DNA of 64,000 nucleotides from Pontibacter cellulosilyticus (GCF_014306105.1 NZ_JACRVF010000004.1:306389-370388); one strand, 5' to 3'; shown: positions 27,012-35,888, numbered from the stretch's first letter. Numbers and translations are program-made. Notes: generated by a model from the letters alone, not told the origin.

Positions 27012-27692
27012 ATGAAAAAAAGAATTGTAAGCTGCCTGAGCATACTCGGGCTGGCAGGGCTTGTCTTTGCCTTCGGTGACCTGTTAATCCCACAGGAGAA
27101 CGTGCTTTTTGAAGCGGCACAGCGCCCGCAGGAGTTCGCTGAACTGGTTACTTCTCCCAACTATTCCATTTGGGCAGCCAGGGGATTAGTGGGGGTGCTG
27201 ATGGAGATGATCGGTACCGTAGGTTTATACCTGTACCTGCAAAGAACGAGAGCAGAGCGCCTTGCTTTTTACGGACTGCTGTTCACCCTTACGCACCACA
27301 TTTTAGGATTAGGGGTTTTTGCCCTGGTTATATTCCTGTTTCCGGCTGTAGGGGAGATGGTGTTGGCTGGGAACATGGAAGCAATACGTTTCGCAACTAT
27401 GGATGGCGCGCTAGCTGCATTTATGGGAGCTTCTCTGTTCACTACCTTAGCTGGACTGGCATTGATGGCTGTGGCTGTCTGGAGAAGCGGCGTATTACCT
27501 AGATGGTCGGGGTGGATGGCCTTTCTGGGCTTTGCTTTGATACCGTTTCCGGGCGTGTTACTCCAGTTTTTAACCAACATACTTTGGGGAGCAGCTTATT
27601 TCTGGATGGCTTACTCCGTTTACAAGAACTACGGCCAGCAGGAAGCGCCGGAAGAAAAGCTAACAGGTGAGTTGGCAATCAGCAATGGATAA
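27012..27692 (+). CDS. DUF4386-like multi-pass membrane protein
   Basis: A 226-residue protein with about six membrane helices (around 5-22, 50-72, 83-112, 130-155, 163-190, 195-207). The order of hydrophobic blocks and the phrase WAARGLVGVLMEMIGTVGLY resemble the DUF4386 family, which is uncharacterised. It sits 13 bp behind the AraC-type regulator, so it is likely in the same transcript and perhaps autoregulated with it. Confidence 0.6.
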   Translation: MKKRIVSCLSILGLAGLVFAFGDLLIPQENVLFEAAQRPQEFAELVTSPNYSIWAARGLVGVLMEMIGTVGLYLYLQRTRAERLAFYGLLFTLTHHILGLGVFALVIFLFPAVGEMVLAGNMEAIRFATMDGALAAFMGASLFTTLAGLALMAVAVWRSGVLPRWSGWMAFLGFALIPFPGVLLQFLTNILWGAAYFWMAYSVYKNYGQQEAPEEKLTGELAISNG

Positions 27693-27712
27693 TAGCTTAA
27701 ACTATAATTAAG

Positions 27713-27744
27713 AAAAAGCAGCTTTGTGGTAAGGCTGCTTTTTT
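27713..27744 (+). terminator. Terminator of the AraC/membrane protein operon
   Basis: AAAAAGCAGC (27713-27722) pairs with GCTGCTTTTT (27734-27743), followed by further T residues. It shares the GCAGC stem seen in two earlier terminators. Confidence 0.85.
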
Positions 27745-27791
27745 CATTTTCGTAACTTGAGCTTAGATATCGCAACGTGTATAGCCATACT

Positions 27792-28274
27792 ATGGAAGAG
27801 CAACCATTAACCAATAAATCCTACCTACTCGAGAAGTTCTCCGGCAAAGGCGGCTGGACCTTTGCGGCTATACCAGAGATTTTACCCGATAAACATGCAC
27901 ATTTTGGGTGGGTAAGGGTGAAGGGAACTATAGATGGCTACGAGATAAAAGGCTACCATTTAATGCCGATGGGCAACGGACAGCTTTTTCTGCCGGTAAG
28001 GGCGGAGATACGCAAGAAGATAAAGAAGCAGGCCGGCGATTGGGTGCAGGTTATACTTTACGCCGACAATACGCCACAGGAAGTACCGGAAGAACTGCTG
28101 CTGTGCCTGCAGGACGAACCCACTGCTCTTGAGAAATTTCTGAAATGCACAAAGGGAGAACAGAAGGCTTTTGTGGATTGGATCTACTCCGCTAAAACCG
28201 ATGAAACTAAAGTTGAGCGGATTGTTCAAAGTATAAACAAGCTGCTCAGCAACCAGAAGCTGCACGAGAAGTAA
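27792..28274 (+). CDS. DUF1905 / YdeI-OmpD-associated domain protein
   Basis: A 160-residue soluble protein. The first ~95 residues match the DUF1905 beta-barrel pattern (GWTFAAIPEI, WVRVKGTIDGYEIKGYHLMP, GDWVQVILYAD). The rest is a helical YdeI/OmpD-associated region (ALEKFLKCTKGEQKAFVDWIYSA). Function is unknown; the family is widespread as a single cytosolic domain. The frame runs back to a GTG at 27777, but the ATG at 27792 is the better start. Confidence 0.78.
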   Translation: MEEQPLTNKSYLLEKFSGKGGWTFAAIPEILPDKHAHFGWVRVKGTIDGYEIKGYHLMPMGNGQLFLPVRAEIRKKIKKQAGDWVQVILYADNTPQEVPEELLLCLQDEPTALEKFLKCTKGEQKAFVDWIYSAKTDETKVERIVQSINKLLSNQKLHEK

Positions 28275-28376
28275 GCTGCAGCACCGCTAAACCAACTTGT
28301 CAATAAAAACCTTCTACTGGTTTTGCTGTTCTCAGAACCACACGTATAATCAAACCAACCACCAACGTATAAACCT

Positions 28377-28778
28377 ATGAAAATAGCAAAAGACCCATCA
28401 GAGTATAACAAGCTTACCCCGGAAGAAGAACGCATTATTGTGCACAAAGGCACCGAGTACCCTGGCACTGGCGAGTATGAGCATAACAAAGCAGAAGGTG
28501 TATATTTATGCAAACGCTGCAATGCGCCACTTTATACTTCGGAGTACAAGTTTGAGTCGCATTGTGGCTGGCCAAGCTTCGATGATGAAATAACCGGAGC
28601 CGTGAAGCGCGTACCAGATGCCGATGGCCGCCGCACTGAGATCGTTTGCGCAAACTGCGGCGCACACTTAGGCCACGTGTTCGAAGGCGAATACCTTACA
28701 TCAAAAAATATTCGCCACTGCGTTAACTCCCTCTCGATGAAGTTTGTGCCGGTAGACGACCTGGAGAAAGAAGGTTAG
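28377..28778 (+). CDS. msrB: Peptide-methionine (R)-S-oxide reductase MsrB
   Basis: A 133-residue SelR-fold enzyme that reduces methionine-R-sulfoxide in proteins. Zinc ligands are the CxxC pairs C45/C48 and C91/C94. The catalytic Cys is C115 in RHCVNS, and C63 in HCGWPSF is a candidate resolving Cys. Length is normal for a single-domain MsrB. There is no MsrA domain attached. A second, shorter SelR gene starts 17 bp downstream. Confidence 0.93.
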   Translation: MKIAKDPSEYNKLTPEEERIIVHKGTEYPGTGEYEHNKAEGVYLCKRCNAPLYTSEYKFESHCGWPSFDDEITGAVKRVPDADGRRTEIVCANCGAHLGHVFEGEYLTSKNIRHCVNSLSMKFVPVDDLEKEG

Positions 28779-28795
28779 CAGAGCCTCTTATAAGG

Positions 28796-29101
28796 ATGTT
28801 CAGGCACAGAGGCAAAGTACGGGAGGGCGGGCAAAGCGATGGCGTTTATACTTGCTCTAACTGCGGATCCATGCTCTTTGAGGCTAGCAAAAAGTTTAGC
28901 GTTGGCTCCGGCTTCCCCAGCTTTTGGGCACAGGTAGGGGAGAGCGTAATTCACAAGCACCTAGATACTTACGGCAGGCACAGAATACAGCTACTTTGCA
29001 GCCAATGCCACCAGCACCTGGGCCACCTGTTCGAAGATTCCCGCACACCATCCCAGGTGCGGTACTGCATTAACGCTGATGCAATTAAGCCCGGCACATA
29101 A
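28796..29101 (+). CDS. Short MsrB-like SelR-domain protein
   Basis: A 101-residue second SelR protein in tandem with msrB. It keeps both zinc CxxC pairs (C20/C23 and C68/C71) and a catalytic-position Cys (C91 in RYCINA). It lacks the N-terminal substrate-side segment of typical MsrB. It has Ser-Gly in place of the Cys-Gly before the conserved Pro-Ser-Phe, so it has no resolving Cys there. It may be an accessory paralogue using another reductant or binding a different substrate; only activity tests could tell. Confidence 0.8.
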   Translation: MFRHRGKVREGGQSDGVYTCSNCGSMLFEASKKFSVGSGFPSFWAQVGESVIHKHLDTYGRHRIQLLCSQCHQHLGHLFEDSRTPSQVRYCINADAIKPGT

Positions 29102-29120
29102 TCAGCTAAAATAGTTTATA

Positions 29121-30050
29121 TCACCTTTTCTGTGAATAGTAGAGCCTGCTAAAGAAGCCTGTTGCCAATGAATTAAGCTGCATGTTTGCCTCGTAATCAT
29201 GTCCAGCAAAAAAGTCTGCCCTGTTAAACTTAGCTTCGGTTCTTGTAAATTTATCGGGAGTATAGCCAGGGCTGCTTACTTTTACCACTACTTTGTTCGT
29301 CACAGGGTCCTGCGATACATTCAGGTTAACAGAGAAAGAAGCAGGTTTTTTGTCTTGCTTGGTGCTATAGTTAGGATAGTAGTTAAATACCATCGCTTTC
29401 TTTGGGTCTTTGCCGTAGCTGTTTTGCTGCGCCAGTGCAATGCCGTTGTTTATGATGCGTGTAATACTTTCTCGCTGCCGCTTTCCAAAACCTTTCGAAA
29501 AATTTATGCTGTCAATAGAGAAGCTGATAATTCCGGGCTGCTCTGTATTCTGCGGCTTCAGGAACTTCTGCACTGTAATCAACCTCCTAAAAGGCCCTGA
29601 AACAATACTGTCGTTATAGTACTGTTGCCCATGCTTCAGGAACCTCTGCTCCGGCGAGTACAGTTTTAGCTCATTGTACCGGTCATCCTGCACATCACCT
29701 TTGATTTTGCCTATACCGCTATTGGGCTTTAAGTATAGCTGGTAGTAGACACCAGAATTGCCATTTACCTCCAAGTTCTCCAGAGAGGCCACTAATGTAT
29801 GGTTATACTTTCGGTAGCGCTTTTTAGCAGCTGTGTCTATTCTGAAAGTATGCTTCTCTCTTTCCAGCTCTTTTAGCTTAAGTAGAAACCAGTTATTTAC
29901 GCGGTTAAACTGTGCGTCATACTTTTCACCGGCTTTGTTTGTAAACTCCATTTTATCAATAGTTACGGGCCTCTGGTACACATCTCTTGTGCAGGAAAAG
30001 ACAAACAGGCACAGCGTTAGCATCACCGGGAAGTATAAAAGCTTTTTCAT
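29121..30050 (-). CDS. Lipoprotein of unknown function (309 aa)
   Basis: A 309-residue predicted lipoprotein: hydrophobic signal with lipobox ending FVFSC, Cys at 20. The mature part is rich in Lys, Tyr and Asn and appears beta-rich; no domain is recognised. A perfect 9+9 palindrome lies 29 bp upstream of the start. It is convergent with the short MsrB-like gene, separated by 19 bp. Confidence 0.65.
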   Translation of the reverse strand: MKKLLYFPVMLTLCLFVFSCTRDVYQRPVTIDKMEFTNKAGEKYDAQFNRVNNWFLLKLKELEREKHTFRIDTAAKKRYRKYNHTLVASLENLEVNGNSGVYYQLYLKPNSGIGKIKGDVQDDRYNELKLYSPEQRFLKHGQQYYNDSIVSGPFRRLITVQKFLKPQNTEQPGIISFSIDSINFSKGFGKRQRESITRIINNGIALAQQNSYGKDPKKAMVFNYYPNYSTKQDKKPASFSVNLNVSQDPVTNKVVVKVSSPGYTPDKFTRTEAKFNRADFFAGHDYEANMQLNSLATGFFSRLYYSQKR

Positions 30051-30079
30051 TTAAGTTTGTTTTGGGTTAGCATTATCAA

Positions 30080-30099
30080 TTAACTAAACATTTAGTTAA
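30080..30099. promoter_or_regulatory. 20-bp operator-like palindrome
   Basis: TTAACTAAACATTTAGTTAA has two perfect 9-bp halves around CA. It lies 29 bp upstream of the lipoprotein gene on the minus strand, and its form is that of a TetR-type operator. No TetR gene is in the window. Confidence 0.45.
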
Positions 30100-30206
30100 C
30101 AAACAATAGCTATAGCTTGAAAAAGCGAAATCATTTATAGTTTTATGGCACAATACAATCACCAACTATAAACTATTTAGTGATTGCACTGCGCCATTAC
30201 TATTGT

Positions 30207-30800
30207 TTAGTGATGCATGGAGCTAAACATGATAACTACTACAGATATAGCAGTTACAAAACCAATACCCGCACCGGCTACCACTTTACCTGCTTTTTTT
30301 CGGTGTGCCTGCATTTCGTACCCTCTCACATAATTAGGATCTGCCAAGTAACTTACATTGGAAACAGGGTTTCTGTGAGCTTTGGGTTTGGTAAGCCCTA
30401 TGGCTGCAGAGCCGGCTAAACCATACGGGAAAACAAAGGCACAGCCTGCAGATCCCCACATAGCACCGTTGCCCCTGTACATTTTTCTGGCATCATCACG
30501 GCCTAGCTCATACATTTCTTCTGGGTTGCTAATATTTACTCCCTCTGCACTAGCCTCGGCAACATTCTGGGCAAAAACTTCTTTAGTGCCATTTGCAAAC
30601 TGTATCATGAACACATCTGTTTTCGGCAAGTGGTATAGAGTGCCGGTAAGTGAGTCCGGATGCTGAAACACGATCTCCTGCAACTTTATCTCCACCACAC
30701 GTGCTTTGATTTCTTCACCGTTCTGTTTTATGATCTTGTCTTGTGCAAAGGCATTTTGCAGCAATACCAGTAGTAGGACGAGCAGTATACTTTTTTTCAT
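30207..30800 (-). CDS. Secreted/membrane protein sharing an N-terminal module with its upstream neighbour
   Basis: A 197-residue protein with a signal peptide ending AFAQ. Residues ~20-78 (IIKQNGEEIKARVVEIKLQE, then KTDVFMIQFANGTKEVF) match the same region of the next gene upstream. The C-terminal half is different: two Gly/Ala-rich hydrophobic segments (AMWGSAGCAFVFPYGLAG and GKVVAGAGIGFVTAISVVV), which may be membrane helices. No function is known. The pair lie 39 bp apart on the same strand. Confidence 0.65.
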   Translation of the reverse strand: MKKSILLVLLLVLLQNAFAQDKIIKQNGEEIKARVVEIKLQEIVFQHPDSLTGTLYHLPKTDVFMIQFANGTKEVFAQNVAEASAEGVNISNPEEMYELGRDDARKMYRGNGAMWGSAGCAFVFPYGLAGSAAIGLTKPKAHRNPVSNVSYLADPNYVRGYEMQAHRKKAGKVVAGAGIGFVTAISVVVIMFSSMHH

Positions 30801-30839
30801 GACGTGATAAATTAAGATAAGACTCTGGACCTGACACTA

Positions 30840-31568
30840 TTAATATTTGCGCGAGTTAAACCCGAACAGCACGCTAAACCTGCCGCCGTCTCTAGAAGGG
30901 GCGAAGGCAACATTTACAGGAAAATTAACCCCCTGGCTCTGGAAATTGGTGCCGGCTGCCAAAACCAAACCCGCTCCACCTAACGAAATGTTCGGGCCAA
31001 CACCAAATTCGAAACCTTTAGCGCCACGTAAACCTATCAGCGCACTCAGGCTAGGCAAAAACTTTCCTTGCTCCAGGCCGCCAACCAGTGGCACAAACTC
31101 AAACAAACCCGACATGCCGCTCTCTAAGGTAAATATGCGGGTCTCAAACTGCCAGCCAAACTGGGTCATAAACGCATTTACATCCGAGTCAAACTCTTCG
31201 TTTATCTCGTCGCGGTACTTGTTGCTGAGCACAGTAAAGCCAATGCGCGGACCTGAAAGCTTCAGGCTTTGCTGGTCGTAATCGCGCCACCTTTGGCCGG
31301 CACTGGTAGTTGAGGCAGCGGCTGCCGGTGCTGTTTCATTAAAAACTTCTTTGGTGCCGTTCTCATACTTAATCATAAACACATCGCGCTTTGCAATAGA
31401 GATAATAGGCCCCTCTAGGTTATCAAAGCGTTTATACTTTACCTCGTTCAGGGTTATCTCCTGAACTTTTACCTGAATTTCTTCTCCGCTTCGTTTAAGA
31501 AGCACGTCCTGTGCCTGCAGCGCGAGGTATGGCACCAGGGCCAAAAGTGTGAAAAGTAGCTTTTTCAT
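30840..31568 (-). CDS. Outer membrane protein-like paralogue with the shared N-terminal module
   Basis: A 242-residue protein with a signal peptide ending LQAQ. Residues ~20-77 (VLLKRSGEEIQVKVQEITLNE, then KRDVFMIKYENGTKEVF) match the following gene. The C-terminal half is a run of amphipathic strands (FEFGVGPNISLGGAGLVLAAGTNF) ending with an aromatic residue, as in small outer membrane beta-barrels. The shared module has no name I know. It is divergent from the gene at 31798, across an AT-rich spacer of 229 bp. Confidence 0.65.
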   Translation of the reverse strand: MKKLLFTLLALVPYLALQAQDVLLKRSGEEIQVKVQEITLNEVKYKRFDNLEGPIISIAKRDVFMIKYENGTKEVFNETAPAAAASTTSAGQRWRDYDQQSLKLSGPRIGFTVLSNKYRDEINEEFDSDVNAFMTQFGWQFETRIFTLESGMSGLFEFVPLVGGLEQGKFLPSLSALIGLRGAKGFEFGVGPNISLGGAGLVLAAGTNFQSQGVNFPVNVAFAPSRDGGRFSVLFGFNSRKY

Positions 31569-31797
31569 TTATGTTTAATTTTATGTTGTATTTTTTCATG
31601 TTTGATATGGTAAAAATACGGAGCCACTAATACACTATAAAACTAATATTTAAGATAAAAGGACTTTATAACCCCAATTACAATTTGGGTAATTAATTTA
31701 TTATCAATAACTTAAATTAAAATATTCAGACTTTATAAATTTTTACATATCTTACTTTTATATTTAAAAAGCAGAGGCATTGTAGCTCGAAAGAAGT

Positions 31798-33336
31798 ATG
31801 GACGACCTGAAATTTACTATCGAGACCCTAACTGAAGAAGATAGGCGTGAACTGGCAACCTTTATCAGGCGACAGAAAAAGAAGAAGAACCGCAAGGACC
31901 TGGAGCTATATAAAATGCTACAGCAGCAGAAAAACTATACTTCGGAGCAACTGATAAAGATGTTGTACCCGGAGGAGCCTAACCCTGTTGCTTACTATGC
32001 ACTGCGTAAACGCCTACAGCGCCACTTAACCGAGTTTATACTTCTAAAGCGCATGGAAGAGGACATTACGGCTGCCTCTCCTATAACCGGACTTATGTCG
32101 CTGGCCAGTTACCTTTTTGATGCCGGCATAGACAGGCTGGCCTGGACACACCTGCGTAAAGCTGAAAAGTTAGCCCTTGCAAATGAACAGTATGGACTAC
32201 TTAACGCTGTATACAACCTGCAGATAGAAAAAGCCGACAATGAGTTTGCCGATCCGCTGGACCAGATAATTGCCAAGCGCAACCACAATAAACTCGTAGC
32301 CGACGAAGACGAACGTGCCAATATAGCCAGCAGCATCATTAACCTGCGCCTCAGGTCAGTAAGGAAGCAGGGCAGCGACATGCATTTCGATAAGATTATA
32401 CAGGAGGTACTGCGTACTTACAACTTATCTGAGGCTTTAAGCCAACGGCCCTCTTTGCTCTACAAACTGATGTCTATTGCCCGCAGCGCCATACTCGCCC
32501 GCAAAGATTTTCTGTCGTTTGAGCCATACATCATCAGCAAGTATAATGAGGTTGAGCAACAGCAGGGTTTTAGGAAGGCTCACCAATTCTACAAGCTTAG
32601 CCTGCTTTACATGATTGCGCACGTTCTGTACCGCAATAAGAAATTTGAAGAATCGGTAAGTTACCTGGAGCAACTGCGTAGTGGCATAGCCACAGAAGGT
32701 AAAGGCCATTATCGCCAGTTTATGCCACGCTATACTTTCCTGATGGTGGCCAACCTGGTGTTCCTTAACCGAAACGCCGATGCTATAACCCTAATGGAAA
32801 GCCTACTTAGTAACAAAAAAATTACCCTTAGCACCAAAGACCAGCTGACGGCTCAGTTAGGTTTGAGCTTTAACTACTTTGCGGCAGGTGCCTACGCCAA
32901 GGCAAACCGTATACTACTCTCGATCAAACGATCGGATAAATGGTGCGAAGGTAAAATGGGCCGAGAATGGGTATTAAAAAAGAAGCTTGGCGAACTTATA
33001 CTACAGTACGAACTGGGCAACGAAGACTTGGTACAAAACAAGCTGCGCGGCCTTGAGCGCACCTACAAAGACCTATGGGAAGAGCCGATGTACCGCAATG
33101 TAAAGCAATACCTAGAGCTCATTAAAGTAATGACGGTGCAGCCGCAGCTTATTACGAAACCAGCCTTTGTGCAACACGTTGAGAATACACTCGAGTTCAC
33201 TACATTCAAACAAACCGACTTGCAAGCCATGAGTTATTATGCCTGGTTAAAGTCTAAAATGTTGCAAAAGCCATATTACGAAGTGTTGATGGAGCTAACC
33301 AAAAGCGCCAACGAAGAGCAGATGCAGCTTGGTTAA
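31798..33336 (+). CDS. Conserved helical protein of unknown function (512 aa)
   Basis: A 512-residue soluble protein, almost entirely alpha-helical, with helix pairs spaced like TPR repeats (SLLYMIAHVLYRNKKFEESVSYLEQL; LGLSFNYFAAGAYAKANRILLSI in pieces). The basic N-terminal segment (FIRRQKKKKNRKDLELYKML) could bind nucleic acid or membrane. No signal peptide is seen, so it is cytosolic. Function is unknown. It is followed by dgkA 75 bp downstream. Confidence 0.6.
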   Translation: MDDLKFTIETLTEEDRRELATFIRRQKKKKNRKDLELYKMLQQQKNYTSEQLIKMLYPEEPNPVAYYALRKRLQRHLTEFILLKRMEEDITAASPITGLMSLASYLFDAGIDRLAWTHLRKAEKLALANEQYGLLNAVYNLQIEKADNEFADPLDQIIAKRNHNKLVADEDERANIASSIINLRLRSVRKQGSDMHFDKIIQEVLRTYNLSEALSQRPSLLYKLMSIARSAILARKDFLSFEPYIISKYNEVEQQQGFRKAHQFYKLSLLYMIAHVLYRNKKFEESVSYLEQLRSGIATEGKGHYRQFMPRYTFLMVANLVFLNRNADAITLMESLLSNKKITLSTKDQLTAQLGLSFNYFAAGAYAKANRILLSIKRSDKWCEGKMGREWVLKKKLGELILQYELGNEDLVQNKLRGLERTYKDLWEEPMYRNVKQYLELIKVMTVQPQLITKPAFVQHVENTLEFTTFKQTDLQAMSYYAWLKSKMLQKPYYEVLMELTKSANEEQMQLG

Positions 33337-33410
33337 GTAAATTATAGATAACCTTAAACTTTAGGCTGCTGTAAAAGGCAGCAATAGCAGCTTTAGATAA
33401 CCGTAGCCTC

Positions 33411-33794
33411 ATGAATAACAGGCCATCTTTTTTATTTTCTAGGTACAACAGCTTCAAATTCGCTTTTAAAGGCTTAGCCACCGTTTTCCGTCACGAGCCC
33501 AACATGCACCTACACGTTATGGCTAGCATTGTTGTAGTGGTAATGGCCTTTAGGTTCGAGGTAACGCGCACTGAGTGGTGTATGCTTATTTTTTGTATTG
33601 GCTTGGTATGGATGGCAGAAACCTTTAACACCGCCATCGAAACCCTCACTAACCTTGTATCGCCGGAGCACAACCCTTTGGCCGGTAAAACAAAAGACCT
33701 GGCAGCAGGCGCTGTGCTCTTATGTGCCATTACTGCTGTAATTGTAGGCCTGATTATTTTCCTGCCCTATTGGCAAACCTATTTTAATGTTTAA
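33411..33794 (+). CDS. Diacylglycerol kinase family protein (DgkA/UndK-like)
   Basis: A 127-residue protein with three membrane helices. The family signature is present: AETFNTAIETLTNLV with the conserved Glu, Asn and Ala-Ile-Glu, then KTKDLAAGAVLL. These small kinases phosphorylate diacylglycerol or undecaprenol with ATP. In a lipopolysaccharide-bearing Bacteroidota either substrate is possible. Length fits. Confidence 0.9.
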   Translation: MNNRPSFLFSRYNSFKFAFKGLATVFRHEPNMHLHVMASIVVVVMAFRFEVTRTEWCMLIFCIGLVWMAETFNTAIETLTNLVSPEHNPLAGKTKDLAAGAVLLCAITAVIVGLIIFLPYWQTYFNV

Positions 33795-33827
33795 TCACAC
33801 ATCGTTTCATTAACAGATCCCGTTTAT

Positions 33828-33835
33828 TACCTTTG
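33828..33835 (+). promoter_or_regulatory. TAnnTTTG promoter box for the DUF6970/DinB pair
   Basis: TACCTTTG lies 26 bp before the ATG at 33862. TTTC about 20 bp further upstream may be a weak -33 element. Confidence 0.5.
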
Positions 33836-33861
33836 CGCCTCCCTTTAAAAGGGCGTAGCCT

Positions 33862-34257
33862 ATGAACAGATTAAATTTACAGGCAGTAGTGCTTTGGGTA
33901 TTGCTAGCAAGTATAAATATCGCTTGCAAGCCTGGCATATCGCCACAAATACCCGAGGCGGCCACAGCTAATGCGCAGGCTGCGCCATGGCTAAGCCAAA
34001 TGATACAGGAAATGGAACAGGGCAAGCCAAGTAACCCTCCTGCAAAAGTTTATCGCTATACTTACAACGACCAGCAGGTATACTACGTGACAGGCCGCTG
34101 CTGCGATATTCCTAGTAAACTTTACGATATGAACGGCAATGTAATCTGTGAGCCTGACGGAGGAATAACTGGCAAAGGCGATGGCCGCTGCCCTGATTTT
34201 TTTGAGAAACGGTCTGATGAGACCTTAATTTGGGAAGATAAAAGAGAACAAAAGTAA
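33862..34257 (+). CDS. DUF6970-type lipoprotein
   Basis: A 131-residue predicted lipoprotein with lipobox ending INIAC (Cys 22). The C-terminal half shows the family pattern VYYVTGRCCDIPSKLYD, NVICEPDGGITGKGDGRC and PDFFEK. Two adjacent Cys plus later Cys may form disulfides. Function is unknown; such proteins are usually annotated from this motif alone. The DinB-like gene starts 1 bp after the stop, so the two are one operon. Confidence 0.75.
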   Translation: MNRLNLQAVVLWVLLASINIACKPGISPQIPEAATANAQAAPWLSQMIQEMEQGKPSNPPAKVYRYTYNDQQVYYVTGRCCDIPSKLYDMNGNVICEPDGGITGKGDGRCPDFFEKRSDETLIWEDKREQK

Positions 34258-34258
34258 C

Positions 34259-34735
34259 ATGACAGGAAACGACGTATTAAAGAACTTATCAGAATATAAT
34301 ATCTGGGCTAACCAAACTATGTTGGACGTGTTTAGTTCATTGCCTAGTGTACCAAACAATGCTGCCCGCTTATTTAGCCATGCTTTAAATGCACAGGCTA
34401 TCTGGATTGCCCGCATTACTGGTACACAGAGCCCAGTTAAAGTATGGCAGGAACACAACCTGGAGGAGCTAAAGGCATTACATAAAAGTGCCTCTTACAA
34501 AATTGCAGAGCTGGTAACCAACGCCGACGAGACAGAGTTTAACCGCTTGATTGACTATACAAACAGCCAAGGTAATAAGTATAGCACACGTGTACTCGAC
34601 ATCCTGACACACGCTTTTAACCACGCCACTTACCACAGGGCACAGGTAGCAACAGATCTGCGCAAAAATGGCCACACGCCACCAAACACAGATTATGTTA
34701 CTTACGTGCGTGAACTGATGGGGCAGGTGTATTAA
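34259..34735 (+). CDS. DinB family protein
   Basis: A 158-residue four-helix-bundle protein of the DinB/DUF664 type. His residues of the metal triad lie in LFSHALNAQ (near 41) and in ILTHAFNHATYHRAQV (near 120). The family includes metal-dependent thiol transferases; the substrate is unknown. It is not the DinB DNA polymerase. It shares a promoter with the lipoprotein gene immediately upstream. Confidence 0.88.
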   Translation: MTGNDVLKNLSEYNIWANQTMLDVFSSLPSVPNNAARLFSHALNAQAIWIARITGTQSPVKVWQEHNLEELKALHKSASYKIAELVTNADETEFNRLIDYTNSQGNKYSTRVLDILTHAFNHATYHRAQVATDLRKNGHTPPNTDYVTYVRELMGQVY

Positions 34736-34812
34736 TCTAATAGAAGGATTTGTGGGGTGGGCTAACAGTTGTCTCTATTAATCATTAGCTTCTACAACTT
34801 TACCAATTAAAT

Positions 34813-34850
34813 AAAAAAGGAGCTCCCCGACATGGGAAGCTCCTTTTTTT
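34813..34850. terminator. Bidirectional terminator between DinB-like and DUF4382 genes
   Basis: AAAAAAGGAGCT (34813-34824) pairs with AGCTCCTTTTTT (34838-34849). Both strands end in T runs, so it serves the convergent genes on either side. Confidence 0.9.
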
Positions 34851-34890
34851 GTCCTTTGTCTAACTTTCTTTCATCAGGCACTTAAAAAAA

Positions 34891-35673
34891 CTACTCCAGT
34901 ACTACAGTACCCAAGTCTTTGATCTGGTCCTGAGATACGCTTACATTCTCAACAGTTTTGTTGTGAGCATCGCCTTCTGTGTAGAATTTAACTGTGTAAG
35001 TACCTGCTGGCACACCTTTGATCAGGAAATCGCCGGCATCGTTGGCAAAACCACCAATAGTGTCGTTCGCAGCAGAGATAACATAGATGCCCGGCTTATA
35101 CTCTGCAGGCGTTACTTTACCTTTTATACCACCTGCCACAGCCTGGGTAATGGTACGCACAACCGGCTTCAGGTTATACTGGCCATTGCCTCTTGGCACA
35201 ACAGACTTAGCAGCATCAAAGTCAAGTAGCAGCACGTAGGTTACATCGCTTTCCAGGTCAGCATTTATCTGCAGCTTAACGCCAGAAGTCTGTCCGCTTG
35301 GTGTTTTTAGAGGCTTAACTTCGCCATTTTTAAGCTTGAGCGTGTTATTATTGCCTAAAACAAGTCTTAGTTGCGATATTCTACCAGCAGGCAGTGTAGA
35401 GCTGGCAAGCAAGGTATCTTTACCATTGGCAAAATCCAGCAGGTTGTAAACGCCTGGGTTTATTTGGTCCAATGTGATCCACTCCGACTCGTCATCATCA
35501 CCGTCTTTGTGCACCTGCACAGACTTGATGTCAACATTCACTTCAGCATAGTCACCGGGTGCATCTGTCATGCGAACTTGCATTTTAGCAGTACCGTTAT
35601 CGCTGTCACTGTCGCAGGAGCTAAACCACACTAAGCCGCTCAGCAGTAGCGGAAGAATGAATTTTCTTTTCAT
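34891..35673 (-). CDS. DUF4382 lipoprotein
   Basis: A 260-residue lipoprotein: lipobox ends WFSSC (Cys 20). The first domain matches DUF4382 (AKMQVRMTDAPGDYAEVNVDIKSVQVH in pieces; PAGRISQLRLVLG; YVLLLDFDAAKSVV). After about residue 180 comes a carboxypeptidase regulatory-like domain (GGIKGKVTPAEYKPGIYVI, VPAGTYTVKFYTEGDA). It is cell-surface or periplasmic and its role is unknown. The Asp/Ser-rich start (DSDSDNG) is typical of exposed lipoproteins. Confidence 0.88.
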   Translation of the reverse strand: MKRKFILPLLLSGLVWFSSCDSDSDNGTAKMQVRMTDAPGDYAEVNVDIKSVQVHKDGDDDESEWITLDQINPGVYNLLDFANGKDTLLASSTLPAGRISQLRLVLGNNNTLKLKNGEVKPLKTPSGQTSGVKLQINADLESDVTYVLLLDFDAAKSVVPRGNGQYNLKPVVRTITQAVAGGIKGKVTPAEYKPGIYVISAANDTIGGFANDAGDFLIKGVPAGTYTVKFYTEGDAHNKTVENVSVSQDQIKDLGTVVLE

Positions 35674-35844
35674 AAGGATTGTACGTTAAAGTTATATGCC
35701 AAATATCTGGCACTAACATGAAGGCAAGATGAAGAATTAAAAAATTGCGTTAATTTTTATTTAAACAAACTATACTTTCTCTTCCTGCGCCTCCAAGTTG
35801 TTTAGGTAGGAACGGAGAAAGTTGCACGAAATTACGTGCCACAC

Positions 35845-35888
35845 TAAAAGAAAGATGCCAGAAACCGCAGTTCCTGGCATCTTTCTTT
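35845..35888 (-). terminator. Terminator of the AsmA-family gene
   Basis: A 15-bp perfect stem pairs 35847-35861 with 35874-35888 around a 12-nt loop. On the minus strand it continues into TTTCTTTTAG. Confidence 0.8.
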
